This document shows positions 1 to 10,137 of a DNA stretch of 64,000 nucleotides, piece by piece. How positions within the stretch are numbered: position 1 is the stretch's first letter; each line of letters begins with the position of its first letter. Source of the stretch: Thalassococcus sp. S3 (GTDB lineage: Bacteria; Pseudomonadota; Alphaproteobacteria; Rhodobacterales; Rhodobacteraceae). Under the pieces are notes generated by a model, which searched no databases, was not told the DNA's origin, and saw only the letters and a list, made by a program, of their open reading frames with translations. The position numbers were made by a program, and so were the translations under genes. The stretch lies in the NCBI RefSeq assembly GCF_004216475.1, contig NZ_CP022303.1, positions 3,844,001 through 3,908,000 of the forward strand, given 5' to 3'.

Positions 1-2340
1 AAAACTATCACCCTGGGTGACGGGAGGCAGTTCCGTAATCGGGACCCCGAATTCGGCTTTCCAGTCGCGGATCTGGCTTTTGACCGATCCAAAGCCTTTA
101 GCTACGTGGCTGGCCACACCGGAGATGTTGTCGCGTACGAAGATCAGTGCTTGATCAGTTGCGTTGACCATCACGTCGCGCGCAAGAAGAACGTCGTCCC
201 AGTTGAAGACGAATTTCAGGAACTCCCATACCTTCTCAAGCGCGACGTTCATCTGCTCCCATAACCAAGTGAAGAAACCGCCGATTTCTTCTAGAGTTTC
301 CAGAACAAACTTGCGGATCTTGCCGCCGATTTCGCAGATGAATTCCAATGCTTTATCCGTCATGTTGACGACGAACGTCCAGCCATCTTGGATACCTTGC
401 CAGATGCCTTCGAAGAAGTCGGACAGCGTGTCACCGAGGGCAGCGAACTCATCACCGCCAGTTGCTCGCGCTTTGATCAGACGATCAGCCGTGGCCGTAT
501 CGGCCATCCCGATACCGCTTGCACCAGAAGTTAGGGCAAAACTTTGGACTGGTAGCTTGGCGGTCTTCAGGCTATTTGAAAAGGCTGTGCCGTTGGTTTC
601 ACGAACGCCCGGAAGAACCCCGTTGGTCACCTGTTTGGCGAGCGCTGCTATGTGGTTCAACGCAGCAACCATACCTTCGACCTCGCCCTGGCGCGCGCCA
701 GTTTTGTAGACAGCTGGCAGAAGGTCGCTGGATAACAAGTCCTGTGCCGTCACCGAAGCCAACCGCTCGTGTGCGGTAGCGGCGGGGTTGATATCAATCG
801 CGTTGTCGTAAGTTTCGATCTCGAACCGGTAGACTGGCGGTGCCAGCGTGCGCACCTTGTCATACAGGTTCACCGCACCATTCGCGTCGGTCGTCGCTTC
901 CACCTTGACGTTGGGTCCGATGAAAACGCTTTTACCGTTCACCACGACATGTGCCGCCGCCGAGGCCGACACCATGACCTTGCAGCCCATTTGTGGCATG
1001 CCACCACTGTCCATCATGCGCAGGGCAACGCCATAGCAGCTCATCTTCACGACCTCGCTGGGCGCATCGACAAGCACCGGAGCTTCAAGCCACGCCCCGC
1101 TTGCCGCGTCACGGTGCACATGCGCGACCTGACCGTTGGTATAGGTTACAATCATCGCTGTTGTGGTGGCACCATCACCGTAAACCGGCGCAATTCCTTG
1201 CACATCGGCGCGCAGGCGCAGCGGGGTCGATAACGCATCGGCTTCACGTTCAGCACTGTCAGAGCGGACCGTTAAAAGGTTGCCGTCAGTGCCAAGCGCC
1301 CAGACCGAGACCGCGCCGTCAGGGCTTTCTGCAATATTCAGCCGCCGCACTTTGGTCGCAACATCCGCACCCATCAATTCGACAACTTTCGCGTCCTTGT
1401 GGTTGTCCAGCTCTTCAGCGGAAATGACAAAGACGCCCTCACCACTGATATACAGGTCGTGGCCGTCGTTGCGGTTCTGACCGGTCTCAAGCAAGCGCGC
1501 GCCTTTGGGGCATGGCAGCGGCACCACTGGAGGCACGCTTATCGCCTTGCCGTTGTCGTCAAACTCCGGAAACGGGCGGAACGTCAGAACTTCAGCGCCC
1601 GCATTACTGCCAAGCACCGCGATACCGGCGCCAACATAAGGGTCGATCATCGGCTCGAAGTCGTGGATTTCCTGATAGTCGACTGCAGGAGAATACACAT
1701 AGGCGCGCTTCAATTCTTGTCTTGAATTGCTGCGGATCAGATAGAGCGTATCGACCCGAGATCCGCTGGCATCGACCACTGTTGTCCAGGTGTGATGCTC
1801 ATCTTCTAGGACCCGAAGACCGTGAATTTCAGTATCTGCACGCGTGCCGCAATCGGTCCAAGTGATGTCGTTCCATGCATCGGCCTCGCTGTTAAGATCA
1901 TAGGCAATCAGCAAGCGGTCAGCGCCCTTGGCCTCGCGCGGACCAACGGCAGCGGCTATCGTGATGCGCCCGTCATTGGACCAAGCAGCCGCAATCGCGC
2001 GTACAGCCGGGTCTGTGCCGGCGCTGTCCGGAAAGCCTGTGCTCAGGTTTTGAGTGACCCATCCTCCACCGATTCCAGCCCCGCCGCGGCGCACCAGCCG
2101 TAACCGGTTGCCAGAGCCGATTGTCAGCAGCATCGGCGCGACATCTGTGTTCGTCAGATCGGGAATCGCGACCATGCGCGTTTGATAGCGGCCATGGCTG
2201 TCGAGTTCGCCCATCTCTTCCGTGCCAAAGGCGCGGGCAGCATGGATGTAGTCGACAATTTCGGTCGAGACGGTAAAACGAGTGTCCTGGCCATTTTTGT
2301 CTTTCGAAGTAAAGCTTCTTACATTCGGTTCGGTCGGCAT
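1..2340 (-). CDS. Large propeller-like protein with amphipathic C-terminal part, cut by window edge
   Basis: An uninterrupted leftward frame of 780 codons starts at an ATG and is still open at position 1, so the C-terminus is missing. I do not recognise the family. The first ~420 residues are rich in short beta-strand repeats with W/G/D turns (for example 'GNRLRLVRRGG', 'SNDGRITIAAA', 'GTDGNLLTVRS'), suggesting a beta-propeller or lectin-like region. Around residues 440-520 there is an Ig-like stretch ('VVVNGKSVFIGPNVKVEATT'). From about 600 on it becomes helical and amphipathic with many W/F residues ('FFEGIWQGIQDGW', 'FFTWLWEQM'), as in membrane-active segments. There is no obvious signal peptide. 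It lies 69 bp downstream of the next gene on the same strand, so the two probably form one operon. The frame, length and composition are directly visible; a role in membrane interaction is inference. Confidence 0.8.
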   Translation of the reverse strand, partial: MPTEPNVRSFTSKDKNGQDTRFTVSTEIVDYIHAARAFGTEEMGELDSHGRYQTRMVAIPDLTNTDVAPMLLTIGSGNRLRLVRRGGAGIGGGWVTQNLSTGFPDSAGTDPAVRAIAAAWSNDGRITIAAAVGPREAKGADRLLIAYDLNSEADAWNDITWTDCGTRADTEIHGLRVLEDEHHTWTTVVDASGSRVDTLYLIRSNSRQELKRAYVYSPAVDYQEIHDFEPMIDPYVGAGIAVLGSNAGAEVLTFRPFPEFDDNGKAISVPPVVPLPCPKGARLLETGQNRNDGHDLYISGEGVFVISAEELDNHKDAKVVELMGADVATKVRRLNIAESPDGAVSVWALGTDGNLLTVRSDSAEREADALSTPLRLRADVQGIAPVYGDGATTTAMIVTYTNGQVAHVHRDAASGAWLEAPVLVDAPSEVVKMSCYGVALRMMDSGGMPQMGCKVMVSASAAAHVVVNGKSVFIGPNVKVEATTDANGAVNLYDKVRTLAPPVYRFEIETYDNAIDINPAATAHERLASVTAQDLLSSDLLPAVYKTGARQGEVEGMVAALNHIAALAKQVTNGVLPGVRETNGTAFSNSLKTAKLPVQSFALTSGASGIGMADTATADRLIKARATGGDEFAALGDTLSDFFEGIWQGIQDGWTFVVNMTDKALEFICEIGGKIRKFVLETLEEIGGFFTWLWEQMNVALEKVWEFLKFVFNWDDVLLARDVMVNATDQALIFVRDNISGVASHVAKGFGSVKSQIRDWKAEFGVPITELPPVTQGDSF

Positions 2341-2409
2341 GATTTTATCTCCCGTGAAGGGGTGCGGCAGTGCCGCGCTTTGGATTGCGAAAGGGTTTTC
2401 AAACGCGCA

Positions 2410-4005
2410 TCAGGGCGCGATGTAGATAACGTCCATCATCAGATCACCCGCATTAGTGAAGCGCGGGTTCTGGAAGCTGAAGACGCCGCCGCCGGGCGGA
2501 ATATAGCCCTGCTGCTTCAGCTCGATCGCAACGCTATCAAGCCCCTGTTTCAAAGCCGCTGTGATCTCAGTAGCCAAATTTTGAGTGATCGTGCTCATCG
2601 CGCCCTTGATGGAGTCGCCAACAAGATCAAGCTCTTTCAGAATCTCCGAAACCACGTTGTAGACTTCCATCAACGCGCTCGCTTCGTTCTCGGTTTCGTT
2701 GTATTCTCCGACTGAGTAAGTCACATCGGTGTCGATCTGGAAGTCAGCTGCTATGCCAGATGTAGATAGCTTTACTTCTCCAGTTATTTGTTGTGATCCG
2801 GTGTAGTATAGCCATTCGATGTGCTCGGGCGTGGCCAACTTCACAAGCTCGTTGTACCCGTCATACTTGAAACTGCCGGTCGTGGCCCCGCTGAACTTTA
2901 TCAGGTGCGTGTCAGGTACGATTTCGAATTCGATTTCATAGCGCTGAACCGTCTTAAAATCTTGCTGGCCGACTTTAAATTTCCAATCCTCAACTAGCAC
3001 AGGTCCATAGTCGTCATGCGATGTTGTCCGAACGTCGTCAAACTTGTACTTCCACTTTAGACCTTCACGGATCGGCGTGAAGCCGAGCGCTTTCGAGAAC
3101 GCTGCGATCAGGTACTTCTCCACCAATACCTCCCGGCTCAAAATCATGACGCCTGACACGCTAGAATTGCGCCCATCGATGTGTTCGGCACCGATCCAGT
3201 GATCGTTCAGCTTCAGTCGCGCCGCGTTTAGATCTGCGGGCATTGGTCTTCCACCTAGTGCGCCAAGATATTCTAACGTGCTGGCACCTACAGCGTCCCA
3301 ATTTGCCCGGACGCTGAAGGTAAAATCGGTCAGCGCGAAGGTTGGCGTCCCTTGCCGCGTTTTGCGACGAACAACGGTGCCCATCATGTATTCTCCCATG
3401 CTGCCCTGAAGCATGATGTTCAGCATTTGCAGCGCGCGGGCACGGGCATCGAAAGGGACATCGTGCGGGATGTTGATGTCCTTGTTGTCAGACAGCAGCA
3501 AATCAACACTGGTCAGCTTCATGAACAGGTATTCGATGGAAAAAACCGTCTCCGGCAGACCACTGTCATTGATCAGTCCTTCAGCGCTTTTGTGGCTGTC
3601 CGGATCAAGTGCGGCAAGCGCCTTTAGGTCTACTGTCTTCTTGTCCAAATCGGCGATGAACGAGATGCTCCAATCCTTGAACTCATGGTAGTCAACCCCT
3701 TCCTTATCCTCGTTGAAATAGGTGACTTTTCCCTCGGGCATCGGCATTGTCACCCGCACCTGGCCTTGGCGTCCGCCCTCGACAGCCAGCGAGATTTTCA
3801 GCGGTGCAAACGTCGCTTCAAGGCCAAACTTCGAGTCAATCAATTCGCCCATGTCGTTCGTGCGTTTGAAGATGCTGATCTTGTCGTCGAAACCTGAACG
3901 CCGCTTCCATGTGCGCCAGGCGTATTCCATTTGCGAGTCAATCGCCTTTTGGGCAAGCGCCACGCAGATATCGAAATCGGTCAATGCGTTTGTCGTGTTT
4001 GCCAT
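2410..4005 (-). CDS. Hypothetical 531-aa protein, tentatively TULIP/P47-OrfX-like
   Basis: The start has an excellent Shine-Dalgarno (TAAGGAG) seven bases upstream. The protein is long, beta-rich, without signal peptide or membrane span. The pattern is of two amphipathic beta-rich halves separated by helices. The stretch around residues 285-310 ('SGVMILSREVLVEKYLIAAF') resembles the 'GFLIS...LFL...I.P.L' pattern of clostridial P47/OrfX TULIP-fold proteins, which occur in neurotoxin and insecticidal-toxin gene clusters. This resemblance is from memory and weak, so the fold call is tentative. A helical segment near 440-490 is followed by a C-terminal 'NPRFTNAGDLMMDVIYI' strand. It precedes the propeller-like giant gene and is probably cotranscribed with it. 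An alternative is an unrelated lipid-binding or structural protein of a contractile or toxin complex. Confidence 0.7.
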   Translation of the reverse strand: MANTTNALTDFDICVALAQKAIDSQMEYAWRTWKRRSGFDDKISIFKRTNDMGELIDSKFGLEATFAPLKISLAVEGGRQGQVRVTMPMPEGKVTYFNEDKEGVDYHEFKDWSISFIADLDKKTVDLKALAALDPDSHKSAEGLINDSGLPETVFSIEYLFMKLTSVDLLLSDNKDINIPHDVPFDARARALQMLNIMLQGSMGEYMMGTVVRRKTRQGTPTFALTDFTFSVRANWDAVGASTLEYLGALGGRPMPADLNAARLKLNDHWIGAEHIDGRNSSVSGVMILSREVLVEKYLIAAFSKALGFTPIREGLKWKYKFDDVRTTSHDDYGPVLVEDWKFKVGQQDFKTVQRYEIEFEIVPDTHLIKFSGATTGSFKYDGYNELVKLATPEHIEWLYYTGSQQITGEVKLSTSGIAADFQIDTDVTYSVGEYNETENEASALMEVYNVVSEILKELDLVGDSIKGAMSTITQNLATEITAALKQGLDSVAIELKQQGYIPPGGGVFSFQNPRFTNAGDLMMDVIYIAP

Positions 4006-4111
4006 GATTAATTCTCCTTAGGACTGCTTGCAGGAGGGGACACCCAGCTGCAGCAGGAACAGGCACGATGCGCGCCAGGGCGAGGTCCCGAATACAACCG
4101 CAAATAGGCAT
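3938..4111 (-). CDS. Possible 57-codon upstream ORF/leader peptide
   Basis: An ATG with the ribosome-binding site TTAGGAG seven bases upstream opens a 57-codon frame that runs out of frame through the start of the TULIP-like gene. The encoded peptide starts MPICGC and has further cysteines. The overlap with a better supported gene and the odd composition make it either a translational leader or chance. The only positive evidence is the strong Shine-Dalgarno. Confidence 0.2.
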   Translation of the reverse strand: MPICGCIRDLALARIVPVPAAAGCPLLQAVLRRINHGKHDKRIDRFRYLRGACPKGD

Positions 4112-5454
4112 CGTATTCTCCTAAAACCCGCGTGATTAAGGATATGTGGTTAGCGAAATCAGGCATTTTTAAACAGTTCCCAAATGGGAAGGGTTAATGA
4201 GTTTTTTTGCTTTATTTGGGCTGACTGGACACCAGAATAGGGAGCAATTTGCGCAGCACGTCGCTCTGGCGCCTCACACCAACTTCCTGAACACGATCTT
4301 AAAATATTGCCGCGAGCTGGCCCTAGCGATGCCCATCTCGCTGGCCGCGGATTGTGGTCCCTTCCCGCCGCTCAAAAGTCAGGCCAGACGGGCCTTGCTT
4401 GGCTTCAGGTTCCAAAGCAGTTTGAACATCTGCGTCCGAGCAGTCATATTCTGACGCAGACTTGGATTGCGAATGATGATTTTCCAGCTCCCCGTGTCTG
4501 GTCCATTGATCGACGGTTTCTCTGATAAGGTTTGGATAACTGGTGGACGCCTGTTGAGCGCCTGATGTGGCTGTGTTTGGTTTTACTGCTTGAGCCAGTT
4601 ATTAATGACGACTTGAGCCTGCTTCGTCGTTGTGAATCAATCAGCATCGAGGACCTCGCTGCGTAGTGCACCCTTAAACCGCTCATTGAACCCGTTCTCC
4701 CACGGCGAGCCTGAATAGATCCGGATCGGTTCTGCTCCCACTATTCGCAACCATTCCTGCAGTGCCTCTTCACGTCCACGAAAGAGATGCGACTCGAAGG
4801 CAGACCAACGTAGATTTCATAAAGGCACTCGTTGCCTGACCGCTATCTCTCAGCCTAGCTACGCCAAATAGTCACAAGCGCCGTTTCCGGGTGGTTGCGC
4901 CAAAGAACGTGGATGAACTCCATGCGGCCAGGGCGGATGCAATGATCTTCGTGAACGAACACGTCTGTCAGTCCCCAAACTCCAGTATAGATCGGCTTTA
5001 TTTGAATCGGGCCGCAACAAGTGTCAGATTACGAGCGCAATCCGTATGTCATCTGTGACAGGGCCACGCTCCGACGGAAACTGAAGTGGTCCCAGAAAAC
5101 TGAACAGTTGGCGAACGCATATCCTAGATGTTTTTTGCGCAAATCGGTTACGTGCTGGAAGTTTTTAGTTCCAGGATAATCCTGCCGAAGGAGTTCTGCG
5201 GTAGGTTACCCAACCAGCTATATCCGCTCAGGACCGAGATGCGAACATGCCGATCGGCGACGTGACGATTGCAGTCTCGCGCCATCAACGGCTGACCACG
5301 CAGTTCATTTTGGCCTCGAAGCGGCTAGGCGGACTCCACTTGCCACTGGATGTATCTTAGTGTGGTGGCATTCATTCGCGAAGGTCGCCGGCATTATGTG
5401 TATCGTCCCTGACATCACCACCGTCATCGTTGATGCCGCGGTCCACCCAAACTC
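4112..5454. other. Gene-poor decayed interval
   Basis: Apart from the IS3 transposase remnant there is no frame with convincing protein character on either strand. Short frames at both ends have no ribosome-binding sites and no recognisable motifs. The interval is probably the debris of one or more mobile elements. The upstream signals of the hydrolase-fusion gene must lie in its right-hand end, but no promoter could be picked out with confidence. Confidence 0.5.
4540..4800 (-). pseudogene. IS3-family transposase (OrfB) C-terminal remnant
   Basis: Leftward translation gives a clear piece of the IS3-family DDE transposase C-terminus: 'EWLRIVGAEPIRIYSGSPWE' continuing into 'NGFNERFKGALRSEVLDAD', then a stop, then 'AQVVINNWLKQ', another stop, and 'QALNRRPP'. 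This is the usual order of the catalytic glutamate block (SPWENG...ES/ER..), the helix and the H..LG/NYRPP signature. Two internal stops and no N-terminal part remain, so it is a dead fragment. It shows that the 4.1-5.4 kb interval was a landing site for insertion elements. Confidence 0.75.
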
Positions 5455-7125
5455 GTGACGGACATGTCGGCCGATCACGCCCAGAGGGCGCGCGGGGGTG
5501 AGGTTGCCCGGGAGAACGGCGCGTCCGCCGAAGAGATCATTCACCTAATCTACGACACCGCGATCGATAATTCGCTTTGGCCGGAGATGGTGCTAAAGGT
5601 CCATGACAGCTTTGAGCAGGATGAGGCAGAGAGCGGCGCGGCACCGGCCCGATTGCAGGATCTGCAGGTGCATTTCGCCAAAGGTCTGCAAATCTCAGAA
5701 CGGATGCTGGCCCTGCAGGAGCGGAGCGATCTGCAGGACCGTTTACTAGACAATATAGCGCTACGGGTGGAGCTGTTCGGCCATGATGGGGAGCGCTTTG
5801 GTGTGCTCGGATCCGCCCCCGAGGCGGGCGTGATCAGCCACGCAACGGCACCCACCTTTGTCCTCGATGCGGAACGGGTACGTGAGCTTGGCTTGCCCCC
5901 ACGGGTTGCATACGCCCGGATCGGCTTTACTCAAGCCCCCGAAGACATCGCCGCCCGTCTCGGGCGAGATCTGGCCTTGCGCCCGTCTCGGCAAAAACTG
6001 CTGGCGGGGTTTCTGCGGCATGGGAATCTGCGGCGCACGGCCGAAGAACAGGGGTGGAGCTACGAGACCGCTCGCACGTATTTCAAAGCCCTTTGCGAGG
6101 AGGCGGGCGTGAGTGGTCAGGTCGACCTACTGCGTCTGCTTCTGCTGAACCCCGCACGGGTTCTTAAGGCACCCCTCATCAAACCTAGTATACCGGAGAT
6201 CCGACGACTAATAGACCGCCCCGATGACGGGGTAATCGAGGTGTTTCAGCTCGGTCGCGAGGATGCATATCCAATCGTGCATTTCGACGCGCTGTCCGGC
6301 GGTGCCATTGATCTGCTGAATTGCCCCGAACGGTATCAACCACTCCTAGATGCGCTCGGCGCGCGGATCGTTCTTCCGTGTCGGCCGGGCCATTTCCTAT
6401 CGGGTTTTCAACAATTGTCCGGCGCCAGTGGCTACGCCAATGACCTGAAGATCGTCTGCGATGCCTTGGGGATCGACCGGTTTTCCATCCTTGCCTATTC
6501 CTTCGGATCCGTCGCAGCGCTTGGCGCAGCCGCCGGTCTGCCGGAAAGGGTGGATCGTGTGACGCTGGCATCGGTCTGCTATCCGGATTTCGTGGCGACC
6601 GATTGGCGGGACCGGGACTTCTTCTATCAGATGACACATATCATCGGGCGCCGATGGCCGGGACTTCATCGGCGCGTCATCCCATTCTTGACGAAATCGG
6701 TTTTGCAGAATGTAGACAGCTATGCGCGGCGCGCGGCGGCACAGGCGCGCTGTGCGCATGAAAAGGCGATCCTTCTTGATCCTGTCGTTATTGCCAGATC
6801 CCGCGCCATGCTGGAGGAACGGATCGCGCAGGGTATGGAAGGGCTGATTCAGGAGTCTCGCATCGCTGCGCAAGCACTAGATTTTGAGCTCTCCGACCTT
6901 CAGATGCCTGTTGAACTTTTCCACGGCGGTTGCGATCAGGTCCACCCGCTGGACGGAGCGCGCGCTCTCGCAGACCAACTGCCGAACGCGCGGCTAACGG
7001 AATTACCTGAAAGGGGCCACGCCTTCATCTATGCCGAATGGGATTGGCTGCTGCGCGCCGCGATCGCTGCGGAATTTGTTGTTCCACCACCGAGCAGGCG
7101 TGGAATGTTGCTGGATGGGCATTGA
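5455..7125 (+). CDS. HTH (LuxR-like)-alpha/beta-hydrolase fusion protein
   Basis: The roughly 555-residue product has two parts. The N-terminal half (~25-240) resembles LuxR-type regulators: a helical/PAS-like segment, then a helix-turn-helix region around 'FLRHGNLRRTAEEQGWSYET' and 'ARTYFKALCEEAGVSGQVDL'. The C-terminal half (~255-540) is an alpha/beta hydrolase with nucleophile elbow 'AYSFGS', an acid in 'GGCDQVH' and the catalytic His in 'ERGHAF'. Such regulator-hydrolase fusions are familiar in Rhodobacteraceae, and the hydrolase is presumably the sensory or ligand-processing part. The frame opens with GTG; an ATG three codons later (5464) is an equally good start because neither has a clear ribosome-binding site. 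It stands alone, with decayed DNA on both sides. DNA binding and ligand are inferred, not shown. Confidence 0.85.
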   Translation: MTDMSADHAQRARGGEVARENGASAEEIIHLIYDTAIDNSLWPEMVLKVHDSFEQDEAESGAAPARLQDLQVHFAKGLQISERMLALQERSDLQDRLLDNIALRVELFGHDGERFGVLGSAPEAGVISHATAPTFVLDAERVRELGLPPRVAYARIGFTQAPEDIAARLGRDLALRPSRQKLLAGFLRHGNLRRTAEEQGWSYETARTYFKALCEEAGVSGQVDLLRLLLLNPARVLKAPLIKPSIPEIRRLIDRPDDGVIEVFQLGREDAYPIVHFDALSGGAIDLLNCPERYQPLLDALGARIVLPCRPGHFLSGFQQLSGASGYANDLKIVCDALGIDRFSILAYSFGSVAALGAAAGLPERVDRVTLASVCYPDFVATDWRDRDFFYQMTHIIGRRWPGLHRRVIPFLTKSVLQNVDSYARRAAAQARCAHEKAILLDPVVIARSRAMLEERIAQGMEGLIQESRIAAQALDFELSDLQMPVELFHGGCDQVHPLDGARALADQLPNARLTELPERGHAFIYAEWDWLLRAAIAAEFVVPPPSRRGMLLDGH

Positions 7126-8209
7126 CGGCCCAAATGTGCGTACCGGCCGCTGTTCGCAAATGATTTCTGGCATGTTCCTGAACGCAAACCTTCGATCCTG
7201 ATTGATAGCCGCGACCTGTGGACATACGTAATCAAGGGACCTCCGTCATTCACAAAGGTACTGAATCCGCAGAATCTGATTAGCTACGTTACAGTCACAG
7301 CTGTCGGGAAAGAAGAGGTCGAGGGCCACCCCAGCTTCGGCCAGGAGCACAGCGGTGTCATCGAGCAGAATCCTGACTGGTAAGTGGAGTTGGTTTTGTT
7401 CCCGGCAGACGAAAAACCGCCAGCTTTTGGCTCGTTTGCTGCCAATCTGGACGACACCGGCCTTTTGCATTACATCGACAGAATAATCGGAAGTATTCTC
7501 GGTTCTGATCAGCACACGAAAATGATTGCCGCCTTCGGTTTTTCGCAAAGCGAAGTGGATTTCGTAACTCCACATGACCACGAAGTAGACATTCCGAGCT
7601 CGCGGGCAAACAGCGACAAAGTCCCCGGGCAGGAACCTCTGGCACCGTTGAAATCGAGAAGTTAAGGTGAACGTCAGCTTTGTCGGCTGCGACTCCAGCA
7701 TCTTGTTGGCTCGGGGAACTGCAGCCATCGGCTGAAAGCTGCCTTCCACACTGCCGAGCATTTCTGCGATGCGGCTTCCGGAAAGCGGACCTTGGGAAAA
7801 GGCGCTGACCGCAACACACCTATTAATCCTTGATCAAGACAATCACATTGTTGGTGACTTGCGCAGTTTGCCCATACGGTTCATTCGCTGTTCGGACAAC
7901 CGCATCGGCAAAAGCAACCTGCGCTTCAGACGCCGCATAGGCGTCGCTCAGCCAAAAAACCAGGCATATCTCCGCTGGTTTTTCGAATCTTGACGCACAC
8001 CAACCCGCTGACATCGAAGGCCCTTGACCCGAGTAGCACAAGCCGTCTTCTGCACGTTCAGACCGATATGCATCAATCGGTATTCAGTCTCGACGGAAAC
8101 ATCTGCAGAGGCGCGCCGGACATCAACTGGGAACGTGTCGCAGAACCTGATGGACGTCTGGCCAGAGCGCTCCGAAAATGTAATCCACGATGCTGGCTGT
8201 CCGCCTGCC
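7126..8209. other. Interval without a convincing gene
   Basis: The longest frame here is a leftward 171-codon frame ending at 7246, with ordinary-looking but unrecognised sequence and no clear Shine-Dalgarno. A second leftward frame (7823-8041) ends in 'QVAFADAVVRTANEPYGQTA', which looks protein-like, but it has no credible beginning and its upstream part lies in another frame. I read this as decayed coding DNA rather than active genes. Confidence 0.4.
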
Positions 8210-9070
8210 TTACTCTGCCGCCTGCCGGGCCATCCGTATCTCTGTTGCCAGCAACCGTGAAATGCGCTCCTCGGTTGGCGGATGGGTTGCAAACAGTCGG
8301 TTGAACTGGTGTTTATGCAGTGGGTTGACAATGAACATATGCGCAGTCGATGGGTGGCGTTCGGCGCGATTGTTGTCGATACGCCCGGCCAATTGCCCGA
8401 TCTTGTGCAGGGCAGAGGCTAGCCATTTCGGATGTCCGCAAATGGCTGCGCCGTCCCAATCTGCCTCGAACTCACGGGTCCGGCTGATCGCGGCCTGCAC
8501 CAGTGCTGCCGCCAAGGGTGACAGGACCGTCATCACCAGCAGGCCGGCAATGCCCAGACCGCTGTCCCGCCGACCGCCCAGCAGAAGGGCGAAATTGGCC
8601 AGCATCGACACGGCACCGGCCAGCGTGGCACTGATCGTCATCACCAGCGTGTCGCGGTTCTGAATATGGGCAAGCTCATGCGCAATGACACCGGCCACTT
8701 CGTCTCGGCTCAGATTGCCGATCAGGCCGGCGGTCACCGCAACGGCGGCGTTCTCGGGGTTGCGTCCAGTGGCAAAAGCGTTGGGTTGGGGGGTATCGAT
8801 CACGTAAAGGGCCGGCATTGGTAGGCCCGCCCGTTCGACCATCTCTCGGGTCATATTGTGCAGTCCGTAGCTGTCATTAGACCCCAGCGGACGCGCATCG
8901 TGCATTTTCAACACGGCCTGGTCCGACCGCCACCACGCCCATAGATTTGTCGCCGCCGCTACGACAAAAGCGATCAGCGCACCAGAAGCCCCGCCGACCA
9001 GATAACCCACACCCATAAACAATGCGGTCATGACCGCTAGCAAAATCGCGGTTCTTGCAAAAGCATTCAT
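8210..9070 (-). CDS. htpX: HtpX-type membrane zinc metalloprotease
   Basis: This M48-family inner-membrane protease (286 aa) degrades damaged membrane proteins, usually under envelope stress. The sequence shows two N-terminal transmembrane helices (~8-45), the HELAH zinc motif at 131-135 followed by a membrane hairpin (~145-190), and the third zinc ligand in '[10 protein letters not shown]'. The long C-terminal His-rich tail is normal for the alphaproteobacterial form. The start follows GGAGG by eight bases. The ATG overlaps the stop of the upstream DUF998 gene as ATGA, so the two are translationally coupled. A much longer upstream extension of the frame is antisense to nothing useful and overlaps the DUF998 gene, so it was rejected. 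Confidence 0.95.
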   Translation of the reverse strand: MNAFARTAILLAVMTALFMGVGYLVGGASGALIAFVVAAATNLWAWWRSDQAVLKMHDARPLGSNDSYGLHNMTREMVERAGLPMPALYVIDTPQPNAFATGRNPENAAVAVTAGLIGNLSRDEVAGVIAHELAHIQNRDTLVMTISATLAGAVSMLANFALLLGGRRDSGLGIAGLLVMTVLSPLAAALVQAAISRTREFEADWDGAAICGHPKWLASALHKIGQLAGRIDNNRAERHPSTAHMFIVNPLHKHQFNRLFATHPPTEERISRLLATEIRMARQAAE

Positions 9071-9732
9071 TCCAAGGTCCTCCGATTTGCGTCTGTTAAT
9101 GCGCGCGCGCGGCGCAGCAGCAGAAGCGACAAGGGGACGGTCCAAAGCAGCGTGGTGAGAACGGCCACTTTCTCCAGGATGCCGTCGTAGCTTGTCGGTG
9201 CCAGCTTGAATGCCGTCGCAAAGCCCAGCCAAAGGGCCGCTGACGCGATAAACAGCACCGACAGGCGCGCATCTACCTTGGCAACGCCTGCACGCATCAA
9301 CAGCGGGCCTGCAGCATAAAGGGGACCGAGCGCGAAAGTTAGTTTTGTGTGAACAGAGAGATCTTGGCCCGTGCCGAACTTGTCCCACAAGCCCAGCATA
9401 ACGGTAACCATAGCTGTCGCTAAAAGGGCAAATATCCCCGCAGACCACCGAGCGCCCCCAAGATGGGCATGGGCGGCCCCGACAGCAAGGCACGTCAGCC
9501 CGGCCGCGTTGACGTAAAAACCCAAATCCATAATCCACTTGTGAGGTCCGCGCCCCAAGTCGCTGATCGTATCGGCGATGAAGTCGTGCTCAGCGATGGT
9601 GCTCGCTATCACGTTTATGATGTTTGGCAAGATAGCGCCGACAAGCCCAACGACACCGCAAACAACAAGAAGCTCCACCCGCTCCGTTGCAGGCGCTGAC
9701 AGCACGCTTTGAGTGGGGTTGCTTGCGACCAC
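9067..9732 (-). CDS. DUF998-family integral membrane protein
   Basis: A 221-residue protein with six likely transmembrane helices, beginning after a short N-terminal tail: '[20 protein letters not shown]', a polar '[20 protein letters not shown]' loop typical of DUF998 proteins, then further helices to the C-terminus. The start is GTG with GAGGAG six bases upstream. It is the first gene of a two-gene operon with htpX, joined by a 4-base overlap. The function of DUF998 is not known to me; the pairing with HtpX suggests a role in membrane quality control, which is inference from context only. Confidence 0.85.
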   Translation of the reverse strand: MVASNPTQSVLSAPATERVELLVVCGVVGLVGAILPNIINVIASTIAEHDFIADTISDLGRGPHKWIMDLGFYVNAAGLTCLAVGAAHAHLGGARWSAGIFALLATAMVTVMLGLWDKFGTGQDLSVHTKLTFALGPLYAAGPLLMRAGVAKVDARLSVLFIASAALWLGFATAFKLAPTSYDGILEKVAVLTTLLWTVPLSLLLLRRARALTDANRRTLE

Positions 9733-9767
9733 GGTCTGCTCCTCGTGGTTGTTCGAGCAAAAAGGAC

Positions 9768-9980
9768 TTAATCCGACGCGCCCGATACCTTTCTCAGCTC
9801 ATCGGCAATCTGCGTATCGCCCTCGGCCTCCTCCACAGCCTTTGTCAGCTCAGGATCCGGTGTTACCCCCGGTTCAGCGTGATGAGGATCTGCTTTTTCG
9901 CCGGGCTTGTTCTTGAGGTCAAAATGATGCTCGGCTCCGTTCAGGTCTTCAAGGTTCGGCTTGTGTTTGATCTTGCTCAT
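9768..9980 (-). CDS. Small hydrophilic protein of unknown function
   Basis: A 70-residue, highly charged protein starting 'MSKIKHKPNLEDLNGAEHHF' and ending '...LRKVSGASD'. It has no membrane segment or cysteine. The chosen ATG has GGAAAG nine bases upstream; the frame remains open further upstream but that part has no start signal. Similar short, Asp/Glu/Lys-rich, probably disordered proteins are common in roseobacter stress regulons; no domain is recognisable. It sits 35 bp upstream of the DUF998-htpX pair and could be cotranscribed. Confidence 0.65.
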   Translation of the reverse strand: MSKIKHKPNLEDLNGAEHHFDLKNKPGEKADPHHAEPGVTPDPELTKAVEEAEGDTQIADELRKVSGASD

Positions 9981-10137
9981 AAGAGATTCTTTCCGCAGAA
10001 AACGAATTTGATTACCAAACCCATCGTAATGATCTTTTGTTCCCCAGACTCTTAGAGCGCCGCAGATAGCGACGATCGCGAGGAACCAGTTTCGCACCGC
10101 AACACTTTCCTTTTCGTCGAACGGAAAGGATGAGGTC

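Noticed and set aside
8210..9538. Extending htpX upstream to 442 residues
   Set aside because: The extension overlaps the DUF998 gene antiparallel in frame use, lacks membrane or domain character, and the ATG at 9070 has a good ribosome site.
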